Part shown: one piece after another, positions 17,578 to 27,142 of the stretch
Numbering within the stretch: the first letter of the stretch is position 1
How the letters are laid out: each line of letters opens with the position of its first letter
From: Mycobacterium kansasii ATCC 12478
Lineage (GTDB): Bacteria; Actinomycetota; Actinomycetes; Mycobacteriales; Mycobacteriaceae
Length of the DNA: 64,000 bases
Direction of reading: 5' to 3'
Assembly: GCF_000157895.3 (NCBI RefSeq)
Contig: NC_022663.1
Coordinates: 6,200,001-6,264,000, forward strand
Made by a program: the position numbers and the translations under genes
The notes under the pieces: generated by a model
Seen by the model: only the letters and a program-made list of their open reading frames with translations
The model's database searches: none
Told to the model about the DNA's origin: nothing

Positions 17578-17783
17578 CCCGCGCCGGCGACAATGCAGAG
17601 CGAAGCGATGAGGAGGAGCGGCGCTCATGACCCGCGCCGGCGACAATGCAGAGCGAAGCGATGAGGAGGAGCGGCGCTCATGACCCGCGCCGGCGACAAT
17701 GCAGAGCGAAGCGATGAGGAGGAGCGGCGCTCATGACCCGCGCCGGCGACAATGCAGAGCGAAGCGATGAGGAGGAGCGGCGC
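17572..17783 (+). repeat. MIRU array: four identical 53-bp repeats
   Basis: Four perfect copies of a 53-bp unit starting TCATGACCCGCGCCGGCGAC occupy 17572-17624, 17625-17677, 17678-17730 and 17731-17783. Sequence, length and the ATGA junctions identify it as a mycobacterial interspersed repetitive unit of the 53-bp class. These elements are known to sit at overlapping stop/start codons inside operons, as here between argJ and argB. Each unit ends with GAGGAGGAG followed by ATG, providing a ribosome-binding site for whatever follows. Copy number is likely to vary between strains. Confidence 0.95.
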
Positions 17784-17789
17784 TCATGA
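17574..17789 (+). other. Chain of four 18-codon mini-ORFs within the MIRU array
   Basis: Each MIRU unit encodes MTRAGDNAERSDEEERRS followed by TGA. The four mini-ORFs are 17574-17630, 17627-17683, 17680-17736 and 17733-17789. Every junction is an ATGA overlap, including argJ to the first and the last to argB (ATG 17786), so ribosomes can pass from argJ to argB without a gap. Whether the peptides accumulate is unknown; their clearest role would be translational coupling. Confidence 0.7.
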
Positions 17790-18667
17790 CCATCGAGGCC
17801 CTGACCACTCAGGTCAAGGCGCAGGTGCTGGCCGAAGCTCTGCCCTGGCTGAAGCAGTTGCACGGCAAGATCATTGTGATCAAGTACGGCGGCAACGCGA
17901 TGATCGACGACACGCTGCGGCAGGCATTCGCCGCCGACATGGCATTTCTGCGCAATTGCGGGATCCATCCGGTCGTGGTGCACGGCGGGGGACCGCAGAT
18001 AACCGCGATGCTACGGCGGCTGGGCATCGAAGGTGACTTCAAGGGCGGATTCCGGGTCACCACACCGGAAGTGCTCGACGTGGCGCGCATGGTGCTGTTC
18101 GGCCAGGTGGGCCGCGAGCTGGTGAACCTGATCAATGCGCACGGTCCCTATGCCGTCGGGATCACCGGGGAGGATGCCCAGCTGTTCACCGCGGTGCGGC
18201 GCAGCGTCACCGTCGACGGTGTAGCCACCGACATCGGCCTGGTCGGCGACGTCGACAAGGTGAACACGGATGCGGTGGTGGATCTCATTGGCGCACGCCG
18301 GATTCCGGTGGTCTCGACGCTGGCGCCGGACGCCGACGGTGTGGTGCACAACATCAACGCCGACACCGCTGCGGCAGCATTGGCCGAGGCTCTGGGAGCC
18401 GAAAAGTTGCTGATGCTCACTGATGTCGAAGGCCTGTACACGAGCTGGCCGGACCGCAATTCCTTGGTCAGCGAAATCGACACGGCCACACTGGCGCAAC
18501 TGCTGCCCACCCTGGAAGCGGGGATGATCCCGAAGATAGAGGCGTGTCTGCGGGCTGTCGACGGCGGCGTCCCCAGTGCGCACGTCATCGACGGCCGGGT
18601 CAAACACTGTGTGTTGGTAGAGCTGTTCACCAACGAGGGCACCGGCACGAAGGTGGTGGGCGTGTGA
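17786..18667 (+). CDS. argB: N-acetylglutamate kinase
   Basis: 293 residues. It phosphorylates N-acetylglutamate with ATP, the committed and usually arginine-inhibited step. The amino-acid kinase fold is marked by KIIVIKYGGNAM (about 29-40), the Gly-rich loop HPVVVHGGGPQITAM (about 58-72), and the C-terminal AGMIPKIEACLRAVDGGV nucleotide-site segment. An N-terminal helix before the fold (residues 1-25) is typical of arginine-sensitive enzymes. Its ribosome-binding site is donated by the last MIRU unit. It overlaps argD by four bases (GTGA). Confidence 0.97.
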   Translation: MTIEALTTQVKAQVLAEALPWLKQLHGKIIVIKYGGNAMIDDTLRQAFAADMAFLRNCGIHPVVVHGGGPQITAMLRRLGIEGDFKGGFRVTTPEVLDVARMVLFGQVGRELVNLINAHGPYAVGITGEDAQLFTAVRRSVTVDGVATDIGLVGDVDKVNTDAVVDLIGARRIPVVSTLAPDADGVVHNINADTAAAALAEALGAEKLLMLTDVEGLYTSWPDRNSLVSEIDTATLAQLLPTLEAGMIPKIEACLRAVDGGVPSAHVIDGRVKHCVLVELFTNEGTGTKVVGV

Positions 18668-19854
18668 CACAAACCGAGAGCATGCAACAACGGTGGCAGG
18701 CCGTGATGCTGAACAACTACGGCACTCCGCCGATAGCGCTGGCCAGCGGGGACGGCGCCATGGTGACCGACGTGGACGGCAAAACCTACGTCGACCTGCT
18801 CGGCGGCATTGCGGTCAACGTCCTGGGCCATCGCCACCCGGCGGTCATCGGTGCTGTCACGCACCAGCTTTCGACGCTGGGCCACACATCCAACCTGTAT
18901 GCCACCGAACCCGGAGTCGCGCTGGCCGAGGAGCTGGTGGCACTGCTGGGCGCGGAAAACCCAGCACGAGTCTTCTTCTGCAACTCCGGAACCGAGGCCA
19001 ACGAGTTGGCATTCAAGCTGTCCCGGCTGACCGGACGCACGAAACTGGTTGCGGCCCAAGAATCTTTCCACGGCAGGACGATGGGTTCGCTGGCCCTCAC
19101 CGGGCAGCCCGCCAAGCAGGCGCCGTTTCAGCCGTTGCCGGGCTACGTCACCCACGTCCGCTACGGCGACGTCGACGCCTTGGCCGCCGCGGTCGACGAC
19201 GGCACCGCCGCAGTCTTTCTCGAGCCGATCATGGGAGAGAGCGGTGTGGTCGTCCCGCCCGAGGGCTACCTGGCGGCCGCCCGCGACATCACGTCACGAC
19301 ATGGCGCCTTGCTGGTGCTCGACGAGGTGCAAACCGGGATGGGCCGCACCGGCGCTTTTTACGCCCACCAGCACGACGGCATCACCCCGGACGTGGTGAC
19401 CCTGGCCAAGGGGCTCGGGGGCGGGCTGCCGATCGGGGCGTGCCTGGCCGTCGGGCCCGCCGCGGATCTGATGACCCCCGGACTGCACGGCAGCACCTTC
19501 GGCGGTAACCCGGTGTGCACCGCGGCGGCCCTGGCGGTGCTGCGAACGCTGGCGACCGAGGATCTGGTCCGCTGCGCCGATGTGCTGGGCAAAGGGCTGA
19601 GGCAGGGCATCGAATCGCTGGGACATCCGCTGATCGACCACGTCCGCGGCCGCGGACTACTGCAGGGCATCGTGTTGGCGGGCGAGTACGCCAAAGCCGT
19701 CGAGGCGGCCGGCCGCGAGGCCGGTTACCTGGTCAACGCCGCCGCGCCCGACGTCATCCGGCTGGCGCCGCCGCTGATCATCACCGAAGCTCAGCTCGAC
19801 GGCTTCGTGCACGCGCTGCCGGGCATCCTCGAGACCGCCGGAGCACAGACATGA
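18664..19854 (+). CDS. argD: Acetylornithine aminotransferase
   Basis: 396 residues from a GTG overlapping the argB stop. PLP-dependent class III aminotransferase converting N-acetylglutamate semialdehyde to N-acetylornithine with glutamate as donor. Visible motifs are the cofactor phosphate region FFCNSGTEANELAFKLSR, the LVLDEVQTGMGRTG segment that holds the pyridine-binding aspartate, and the Schiff-base lysine in VVTLAKGLGGGLPIGACL. An argB-only frame extends upstream but is not the ArgD N-terminus. The argD stop overlaps argF (ATGA). Confidence 0.97.
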   Translation: MTQTESMQQRWQAVMLNNYGTPPIALASGDGAMVTDVDGKTYVDLLGGIAVNVLGHRHPAVIGAVTHQLSTLGHTSNLYATEPGVALAEELVALLGAENPARVFFCNSGTEANELAFKLSRLTGRTKLVAAQESFHGRTMGSLALTGQPAKQAPFQPLPGYVTHVRYGDVDALAAAVDDGTAAVFLEPIMGESGVVVPPEGYLAAARDITSRHGALLVLDEVQTGMGRTGAFYAHQHDGITPDVVTLAKGLGGGLPIGACLAVGPAADLMTPGLHGSTFGGNPVCTAAALAVLRTLATEDLVRCADVLGKGLRQGIESLGHPLIDHVRGRGLLQGIVLAGEYAKAVEAAGREAGYLVNAAAPDVIRLAPPLIITEAQLDGFVHALPGILETAGAQT

Positions 19855-20777
19855 CCAGACATTTCCTGCGCGACGACGACCTGTCACCCGCCGAGCAGGC
19901 CGAGGTCCTCGAGCTTGCCGCGGAACTGAAGAAGGACCCGTTCAGTCGCCGCCCGCTGCAGGGGCCGCGCGGGGTGGCGGTCATCTTCGACAAGAACTCC
20001 ACCCGCACCCGCTTCTCCTTCGAAATGGGCATCGCGCAACTTGGCGGGCACGCCGTCGTCGTCGACGCCAAAAGCACCCAGCTGGGTCGCGACGAAACTC
20101 TGCAGGACACCGCAAGAGTGTTGTCCCGCTTCGTCGATGCCATCGTCTGGCGAACGTTCGGCCAAGACCGCCTTGACGCCATGGCCGGTGTCGCCACGGT
20201 GCCCGTCATCAATGGGCTTTCCGACGAGTTCCACCCCTGCCAGGTGCTCGCCGATCTGCAGACCATCGCCGAGCGCAAAGGGTCACTGCGCGGCCTGCGT
20301 CTGTCCTACTTCGGCGACGGCGCCAACAACATGGCCCACTCGTTGCTGCTCGGCGGGGTCACCGCAGGTATTCACGTCACCGTCGCGACCCCCGGGGGCT
20401 TCCTGCCCGACCGGTCGGTGCTGGCCGCTGCCGAAAAGCGCGCCCAGTCGACCGGCGCCTCGGTGACGGTGACCGCCGACGCCGGGGCGGCCGCCGCCGG
20501 CGCTGACGTCCTGGTGACCGATACCTGGACGTCGATGGGACAGGAGAACGACGGGGTGGATCGTGTCAAACCGTTCCGCCCGTTCCAGGTCAACGAGCAA
20601 CTACTGGGTCTGGCCGACTCGGAAGCCGTTGTGCTGCATTGCCTTCCGGCGCATCGCGGCGATGAGATCACCGACGAGGTGATGGACGGCCCGGCCAGCG
20701 CGGTTTGGGACGAGGCCGAAAACCGGTTGCATGCCCAAAAAGCGCTGCTGGTGTGGCTGTTGGAGCGCTCGCAATGA
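19851..20777 (+). CDS. argF: Ornithine carbamoyltransferase
   Basis: 308 residues; ATG overlapping the argD stop by four bases. Transfers the carbamoyl group to ornithine to give citrulline. The carbamoyl-phosphate loop STRTR is in FDKNSTRTRFSFEMGIAQLG and the ornithine-binding HCLP motif is in VVLHCLPAHRGDEITDEV; DGLSDEFHPCQ-type residues (NGLSDEFHPCQVLADLQT) are intact. The expected active form is a trimer. The downstream spacer to argR is 97 bp and contains a 36-bp tandem repeat. Confidence 0.97.
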   Translation: MTRHFLRDDDLSPAEQAEVLELAAELKKDPFSRRPLQGPRGVAVIFDKNSTRTRFSFEMGIAQLGGHAVVVDAKSTQLGRDETLQDTARVLSRFVDAIVWRTFGQDRLDAMAGVATVPVINGLSDEFHPCQVLADLQTIAERKGSLRGLRLSYFGDGANNMAHSLLLGGVTAGIHVTVATPGGFLPDRSVLAAAEKRAQSTGASVTVTADAGAAAAGADVLVTDTWTSMGQENDGVDRVKPFRPFQVNEQLLGLADSEAVVLHCLPAHRGDEITDEVMDGPASAVWDEAENRLHAQKALLVWLLERSQ

Positions 20778-20799
20778 CGCCGCGCCGACGACGATGCAG

Positions 20800-20866
20800 T
20801 GGGGGTACCGCCCGCTTGCGGGGGACGCAGCGATGTGGGGGTACCAACCGCTTGCGGGGGAGAGGA
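20800..20866 (+). repeat. Two tandem copies of a 36-bp repeat between argF and argR
   Basis: A unit beginning TGGGGGTACC and containing CCGCTTGCGGGGGA starts at 20800 and again at 20836. It matches a kind of short GC-rich intergenic element seen before many mycobacterial genes. In the argR frame the copies read WGYRPLAGDAAM and WGYQPLAGERRGAM without a stop, so read-through into ArgR is possible although a normal start follows. Confidence 0.75.
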
Positions 20867-20874
20867 GGGGCGCA

Positions 20875-21375
20875 ATGACCGCCAGCGGGTCGAAGGCCAC
20901 ACCCGAAGTCACCCGTGCCGGTCGGCAGGCCCGCATCGTGGCGATCCTGTCGACCCAACCGGTCAGCAGCCAAAGCGAACTGGCGGGGTTGCTGGCCGCC
21001 GAAGGCATCGAAGTAACCCAGGCCACGCTGTCGCGTGACCTCGAAGAACTTGGCGCGGTCAAGCTGCGCGGCGCCGACGGCGGGGTCGGGGTCTATGTCG
21101 TGCCCGAAGACGGCAGCCCGGTGCGCGGCGTCACCGGGGGCACCGGACGGTTGTCCCGGCTGCTTGGCGAGTTGCTGGTGTCCACCGACGCCAGCGCCAA
21201 CCTGGCCGTACTGCGCACTCCACCCGGTGGCGCGCACTACCTGGCCAGCGCCATCGATCGCGCGGCGCTACCCTACGTCGTCGGCACCATCGCCGGCGAT
21301 GACACCGTGTTCGTGGCCGCCCGCGAGCCGATGACCGGCGCCGAGCTGGCCTCGGCTTTGGAAAACCTGAAATAA
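20875..21375 (+). CDS. argR: Arginine repressor
   Basis: 166 residues from ATG with AGGAGGGG upstream. Arginine-responsive hexameric repressor of the biosynthetic genes. The N-terminal winged helix-turn-helix (about 15-80) includes SSQSELAGLLAAEGIEVTQA and the recognition part TLSRDLEELGAVKL. The C-terminal oligomerisation and arginine-binding domain carries the GDDTVFVAAREP motif with the ligand-contacting acidic pair. The frame stays open upstream through the 36-bp repeats (an ATG at 20794 is in frame), but the chosen start has the best ribosome-binding site and gives family-typical length. Confidence 0.95.
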   Translation: MTASGSKATPEVTRAGRQARIVAILSTQPVSSQSELAGLLAAEGIEVTQATLSRDLEELGAVKLRGADGGVGVYVVPEDGSPVRGVTGGTGRLSRLLGELLVSTDASANLAVLRTPPGGAHYLASAIDRAALPYVVGTIAGDDTVFVAAREPMTGAELASALENLK

Positions 21376-21387
21376 AGGAGTTGGTTC

Positions 21388-22584
21388 ATGTCAGAACGCG
21401 TCATCCTGGCGTATTCGGGCGGTCTGGACACCTCGGTGGCCATCAGCTGGATCGGCAAGGAGACCGGCCGTGAGGTCGTGGCGGTGGCGATCGACCTCGG
21501 CCAGGGTGGCGAGGACATGGAGGTTGTGCGGCAGCGGGCGCTGGACTGCGGCGCCGTCGAGGCCGTCGTCGTCGATGCCCGCGACGAGTTCGCCGAGGGC
21601 TACTGCCTGCCCACGATCTTGAACAACGCCCTGTACATGGACCGCTACCCGCTGGTTTCGGCGATCAGCCGACCGTTGATCGTCAAGCACCTGGTTGCGG
21701 CCGCACGCGAGCACGGCGGCGGCATCGTCGCGCACGGCTGCACCGGCAAGGGCAACGACCAGGTCCGATTCGAAGTCGGATTCGCTTCGCTGGCACCGGA
21801 TTTGGAGGTACTGGCGCCGGTCCGTGACTACGCCTGGACCCGGGAGAAGGCGATCGCGTTCGCCGAGGAAAACGCCATCCCGATCAATGTCACCAAACGC
21901 TCACCGTTTTCCATCGACCAGAACGTCTGGGGCCGTGCGGTGGAGACCGGCTTCCTGGAACATCTGTGGAACGCCCCCACCAAGGACATCTACGCCTACA
22001 CCGAAGACCCAACGGTCAACTGGAGCACCCCCGACGAGGTGATCGTCGGATTCGAGCGAGGCGTGCCTGTGTCGATCGACGGCCGATCGGTGTCGCTGTT
22101 GCAGGCCATCGAAGAACTCAACCACCGCGCCGGTGCGCAAGGTGTCGGCCGGCTCGATGTGGTCGAAGACCGGTTGGTCGGCATCAAGAGCCGCGAGATC
22201 TACGAGGCGCCGGGCGCGATGGTGCTCATCACCGCGCACACCGAACTCGAACATGTGACATTGGAACGCGAGTTGGGCCGGTTCAAGCGTCAAACTGATC
22301 AGCGCTGGGCCGAACTGGTGTACGACGGGCTGTGGTATTCGCCGCTGAAGATCGCGCTGGAAAGCTTCGTCGCCAAGACTCAGGAACATGTATCCGGCGA
22401 GATCCGGATGGTGTTGCACGGCGGTCACATCGCGGTCAACGGGCGGCGCAGCGCCGAATCCCTCTACGACTTCAACCTGGCCACCTACGACGAGGGCGAC
22501 ACCTTCGATCAATCGGCCGCGAAGGGCTTTGTCTACGTGCACGGGCTGTCGTCCAAACTCTCCGCCCGCCGGGACCTGCGGTGA
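21388..22584 (+). CDS. argG: Argininosuccinate synthase
   Basis: 398 residues; ATG preceded by AAAGGAG, 12 bp after argR. Joins citrulline and aspartate using ATP. The PP-loop is RVILAYSGGLDTSVAISWIG at the N-terminus. The citrulline/aspartate site contains HGCTGKGNDQVRFEVGF. The C-terminal dimer helix follows SGEIRMVLHGG. Complete and typical in length. It is followed by a strong inverted repeat before argH. Confidence 0.97.
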   Translation: MSERVILAYSGGLDTSVAISWIGKETGREVVAVAIDLGQGGEDMEVVRQRALDCGAVEAVVVDARDEFAEGYCLPTILNNALYMDRYPLVSAISRPLIVKHLVAAAREHGGGIVAHGCTGKGNDQVRFEVGFASLAPDLEVLAPVRDYAWTREKAIAFAEENAIPINVTKRSPFSIDQNVWGRAVETGFLEHLWNAPTKDIYAYTEDPTVNWSTPDEVIVGFERGVPVSIDGRSVSLLQAIEELNHRAGAQGVGRLDVVEDRLVGIKSREIYEAPGAMVLITAHTELEHVTLERELGRFKRQTDQRWAELVYDGLWYSPLKIALESFVAKTQEHVSGEIRMVLHGGHIAVNGRRSAESLYDFNLATYDEGDTFDQSAAKGFVYVHGLSSKLSARRDLR

Positions 22585-22594
22585 CGCACCCTTG

Positions 22595-22654
22595 GCGAGC
22601 AGACGCAAAAGCCCCCGACACGTCGGTCGTGGAGGGGCTTTTGCCTCTGCTCGC
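22595..22654 (+). terminator. Long stem-loop between argG and argH
   Basis: A 21-base inverted repeat (22595-22615 and 22634-22654) has one mismatch and an 18-nt loop. The inner stem pairs AAAAGCCCC with GGGGCTTTT. It begins 10 bp after the argG stop and ends 27 bp before argH. It could be an intrinsic terminator or attenuator that lowers argH expression, or a 3' RNA-stability structure. There is no U-run after the outer stem; the U-tract lies inside it. Confidence 0.7.
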
Positions 22655-22681
22655 GAGGGGAGCCCTACCCGCGGAGAAAAA

Positions 22682-24100
<1,419 letters not shown>

Positions 24101-24540
24101 GACGACCTTGGGCTACCTCTGCGCTGCTCGGAAGCGCTCCCGCGGAGCAACATCCATAAGATGCGGTCTTGGCGGGCGCACGCTGGGTCTCGCGGGAATG
24201 CTGACCGGCTTTCGGCAGAGAAGGATGTGTGGACCGCGGCTCCTGGAAATGCATGGCGGCTCGATTCCGCTGGCCGTCCTCACCGGCGGAAACTGAAGCC
24301 GCCGCCCCGGTCTCGTCGGTCGCGCGCGCCAAGTCGGCATAGAGACATGTGAACGAGCTGGTTTGTGCTGTCGGAGATGATGGGCGGTCAGAGGAAGCGG
24401 GAAATAACGGGCACGGGTCTGAATGCGGTGTGACCGATACGCGTGACGGTATGTAGCCATGATTTTGACGGCTCGATGATGAGCCCTGTCGGAGCCTCCG
24501 GGATTACGCTTTACCCAACGTCCGGTAGGAGGTACTGACG
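24101..24540. other. Intergenic region between argH and PE_PGRS gene
   Basis: 440 bp with no gene supported. No repeat or strong hairpin was noted. The right end carries TAGGAGG (24527-24533), the ribosome-binding site for the PE_PGRS gene. Confidence 0.55.
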
Positions 24541-26394
24541 ATGTCCTTCGTGATCACAACGCCAGCGATAATGGAGGCCGCAGCTGGGGATTTGGCCAGA
24601 ATTGGCTCGGCGATCGGGGCGGCGAATGTCGTGGCGGCGGTCCCGACGACGGTGCTGGTGGCAGCCGGTGCTGATGAGGTGTCGAGCGCGGTCGCGGGGT
24701 TATTCACTCGGCATGCTCAGGCATATCAGGAGCTGAGTGCCGAGGCGGCGACTTTTTATGAGAATTTCGTGCAGACCTTCAGTACCGCTGGTCGCTCGTA
24801 TGCCAGCGCCGAAGCCATAAACGTTCAGCAGACTCTACTGAATTTGATCAATGCGCCTACCCAAACGTTGCTGGGGCGCCCGCTAATTGGCAACGGCGCC
24901 AATGGAGGGACTGTTGGCGGGGTAGGTCAGCCCGGCGGCGACGGTGGGTTGTTGTACGGCAACGGTGGAAGCGGCGGCGCCAGTACAACTGCTGGGGTGG
25001 TCGGCGGAAGGGGCGGAAGTGCGGGGCTGATCGGTGCCGGCGGAGTCGGCGGGACCGGTGGGCTCGGTGCGCCTGGGGGTGCTGGCGGCAATGGTGGGTG
25101 GCTATTCGGCAATGGGGGGATGGGGGGGCTGGGCGGCGGCGGTGGTACTGGCGGGGCCGGCGGCAACGGCGGGTTGTTGCTTGGTGACGGTGGCGCCGGT
25201 GGAGCTGGCGGTGCTGGCAACGCGGCTATCAATAACGGCATCGGCGGGAACGGCGGGGTCGGCGGTGACGCTGCGCTGTTGTCCGGTGCCGGTGGTGCTG
25301 GTGGGGTTGGCGGGATCGGTGCCGCCGGAGCGCCCGCCGTCAACCCCGTGCCGGCGACGCCTAACGGCACCGCCCAAGGCGGACCCGCGGGGACTCCCGT
25401 CACCAACTCCCTAACGGGTACCGCCGCCGCCGTGGGTGGCGGCGGCGGGCTCGGTGCCGACGGCAGCCTGATCGGCCAAGCGGGTGGGGCCGGTGGCCAG
25501 GCCGGCAGCGCCACCGCCACCGGTGCCAGTGGCGTCTCGGGTGCTTTCGCCACCGGTACCACCACCGGTGGTACCGGTGGCGCAGGTGGTACCGGCGGCA
25601 CGGGCGGCGTCGGCGGCGCCGGAGGTGCCGGAGCCAACAACACCGCCACTGCCAACGCCGTTACCGCGGCCACCGCCACCGCCAGCAGCGGTTCCGGCGG
25701 CACGGGCGGCACCGGCGGCAGCGGAGGCCCAGGGGGCACCGGAGGTGCCGGAGCCAACAACACCGCCACCGCCACCGCGACCAGCAGCACTGGCAACGCG
25801 TCAGCAGGCGCTGGCGGCGGCGCGGGTGGTCCTGGCGGCACCGGTGGCATCGGTAGCGCAGGCGGCACGGGAGGGGCGGGGGGCACCGCCTCTGCTACTG
25901 CCACCGGTGGCAATGACGGCACAGCGACGGCGATCGCCAGCGGTGGCATGGGTGGCACGGGCGGCGCCGGCGGCGGCGGCGCCGACAACGCGGGTAGTGG
26001 CGCTGGTGGCGGAGCTGGCGGGATGGGGGGCCGCGGTGGACTGCTATTGGGCGACGGCGGGGCTGGCGGGGCTGGCGGGGCTGGCGGGCACGGCGGGCAC
26101 GGCGCGATCGGCGGTACTGGTGGAAACGGTGGCGGTGGTGGCAATGCCACGGCCACCGCCCAGGCTGTCATCCCGTCGGCCAGCGCTAGCGGTGGCGATG
26201 GTGGCGATGGTGGGCCAGGCGGTACTGGAGGCACTGGTGGTGGCGGCGGTGTCGGCGGCGCTGGTGGCAACGGTGGGGCGGGCGGATTGTTCGGGCAGCC
26301 AGGTGCTGGGGGGCCGGCGGGGCCGCCGGGCCCGGCGGGCAAGGCGGTGACGGCGGCGGCGGTGGCTCCGGGGGCCCAGGTGGCCTGGGTGTGA
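24541..26394 (+). CDS. PE_PGRS family protein, reading frame broken near the 3' end
   Basis: 617 residues as read. ATG with AGGAGG upstream; PE domain 1-95 (MSFVITTPAIMEAAAGDLAR), linker GRPLIGNGANGG, then a PGRS region. Asn-Thr-Ala-Thr blocks (GAGANNTATANAVTAATATA) interrupt the Gly repeats between about 360 and 430. The frame ends at 26394 in non-PGRS sequence (KAVTAAAVAPGAQVAWV). The -1 frame instead continues as typical PGRS (GQGGDGGGGGSGGPGG) to a stop at 26502-26504. One inserted base in the G6 run at 26308-26313 restores this. So the real gene probably ends at 26504, either as a frameshifted or phase-variable gene or through a sequence error. Confidence 0.8.
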   Translation: MSFVITTPAIMEAAAGDLARIGSAIGAANVVAAVPTTVLVAAGADEVSSAVAGLFTRHAQAYQELSAEAATFYENFVQTFSTAGRSYASAEAINVQQTLLNLINAPTQTLLGRPLIGNGANGGTVGGVGQPGGDGGLLYGNGGSGGASTTAGVVGGRGGSAGLIGAGGVGGTGGLGAPGGAGGNGGWLFGNGGMGGLGGGGGTGGAGGNGGLLLGDGGAGGAGGAGNAAINNGIGGNGGVGGDAALLSGAGGAGGVGGIGAAGAPAVNPVPATPNGTAQGGPAGTPVTNSLTGTAAAVGGGGGLGADGSLIGQAGGAGGQAGSATATGASGVSGAFATGTTTGGTGGAGGTGGTGGVGGAGGAGANNTATANAVTAATATASSGSGGTGGTGGSGGPGGTGGAGANNTATATATSSTGNASAGAGGGAGGPGGTGGIGSAGGTGGAGGTASATATGGNDGTATAIASGGMGGTGGAGGGGADNAGSGAGGGAGGMGGRGGLLLGDGGAGGAGGAGGHGGHGAIGGTGGNGGGGGNATATAQAVIPSASASGGDGGDGGPGGTGGTGGGGGVGGAGGNGGAGGLFGQPGAGGPAGPPGPAGKAVTAAAVAPGAQVAWV

Positions 26395-26591
26395 ATGGAA
26401 ACGGGCAGAACGGCGAGTCGGGTGCCGACGGCCTGGACGGGGCCGCCGGCCAGGCCGGTACGCCAGGCCCGGGCGGCAGCCCTGGGCGTCGCCAGCTCGG
26501 CTAGCAAGCCGCCTCAGTTAGCCGCAGGTGCTAAGGGTTCAGTCTGTTTCCAGTGGGCCCAGAGGCTTGCGATGAGTTGCCGGCCGGCGAT

Positions 26592-27075
26592 CAACCGCGA
26601 CCCGCAGGAAGACAAGGAGCCGGTGTTCGACTCGGTAGCTCAGCTGGAGCTGCTGCTGCCGGCGATGGCCGGCCTGGTGGGCACCTTGACCTTTGACGTC
26701 GAGCGGATGGCGGCGCTGGCGCCCGCCGGCTACACGCTGGCCACCGATGTTGCGGAATGGCTTGTGCGCCAAGGTATCCCGTTTCGCGTCGCGCATGAGA
26801 CCGCCGGCGCGGCGGTGCGTGCCGCCGAAGCGCGTGGCGTGGGGCTGCCGGAGCTCACCGACGATGAGCTGGCCGCCCTCAGCCCCGATCTGACGCCGCA
26901 GGTTCGTGAGGTCTTGACCGTGGCGGGTTCGGTGGCCTCGCGCGATGCTCGGGGTGGTACCGCGCCGAGCCGGGTTGCCGATCAGCTCAACATTGTGAAC
27001 AACGCCGTCGACCGGCTGCGCCAGAAATTGACGCCCTTGACGAAACCGCGCTCCGGTCCGTTCTCGGCAGACTAG
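26592..27075 (+). pseudogene. Duplicated 3' fragment of argH
   Basis: 26592-26967 repeats argH positions 23647-24022 almost perfectly (376 bp, offset exactly 2945, with only a few substitutions noticed: T/C at 23658 and T/C at 23835). After that the two copies diverge: this one continues SRVADQLNIVNNAVDRLRQK and ends at 27075 (counting its stop). Both tails look like plausible ArgH C-termini. The fragment has no start of its own, and the catalytic GSSIMPQKKNPD region is missing, so it is not an enzyme. It lies immediately before pks10, where the end of argH is found in M. tuberculosis, so this may be the ancestral gene end left behind by an insertion. Confidence 0.9.
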
Positions 27076-27142
27076 ACTTTGACCCCTAGGTAAGCTAATC
27101 GAACGTTTCGGCGTTGTTGTTCGTGTTAAGGGTGTGGGAACA

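Noticed and set aside
26395..27075. 226-codon frame as an independent gene
   Set aside because: Its first part is PE_PGRS tail read in the wrong frame and the rest is the duplicated end of argH. No start signal fits.
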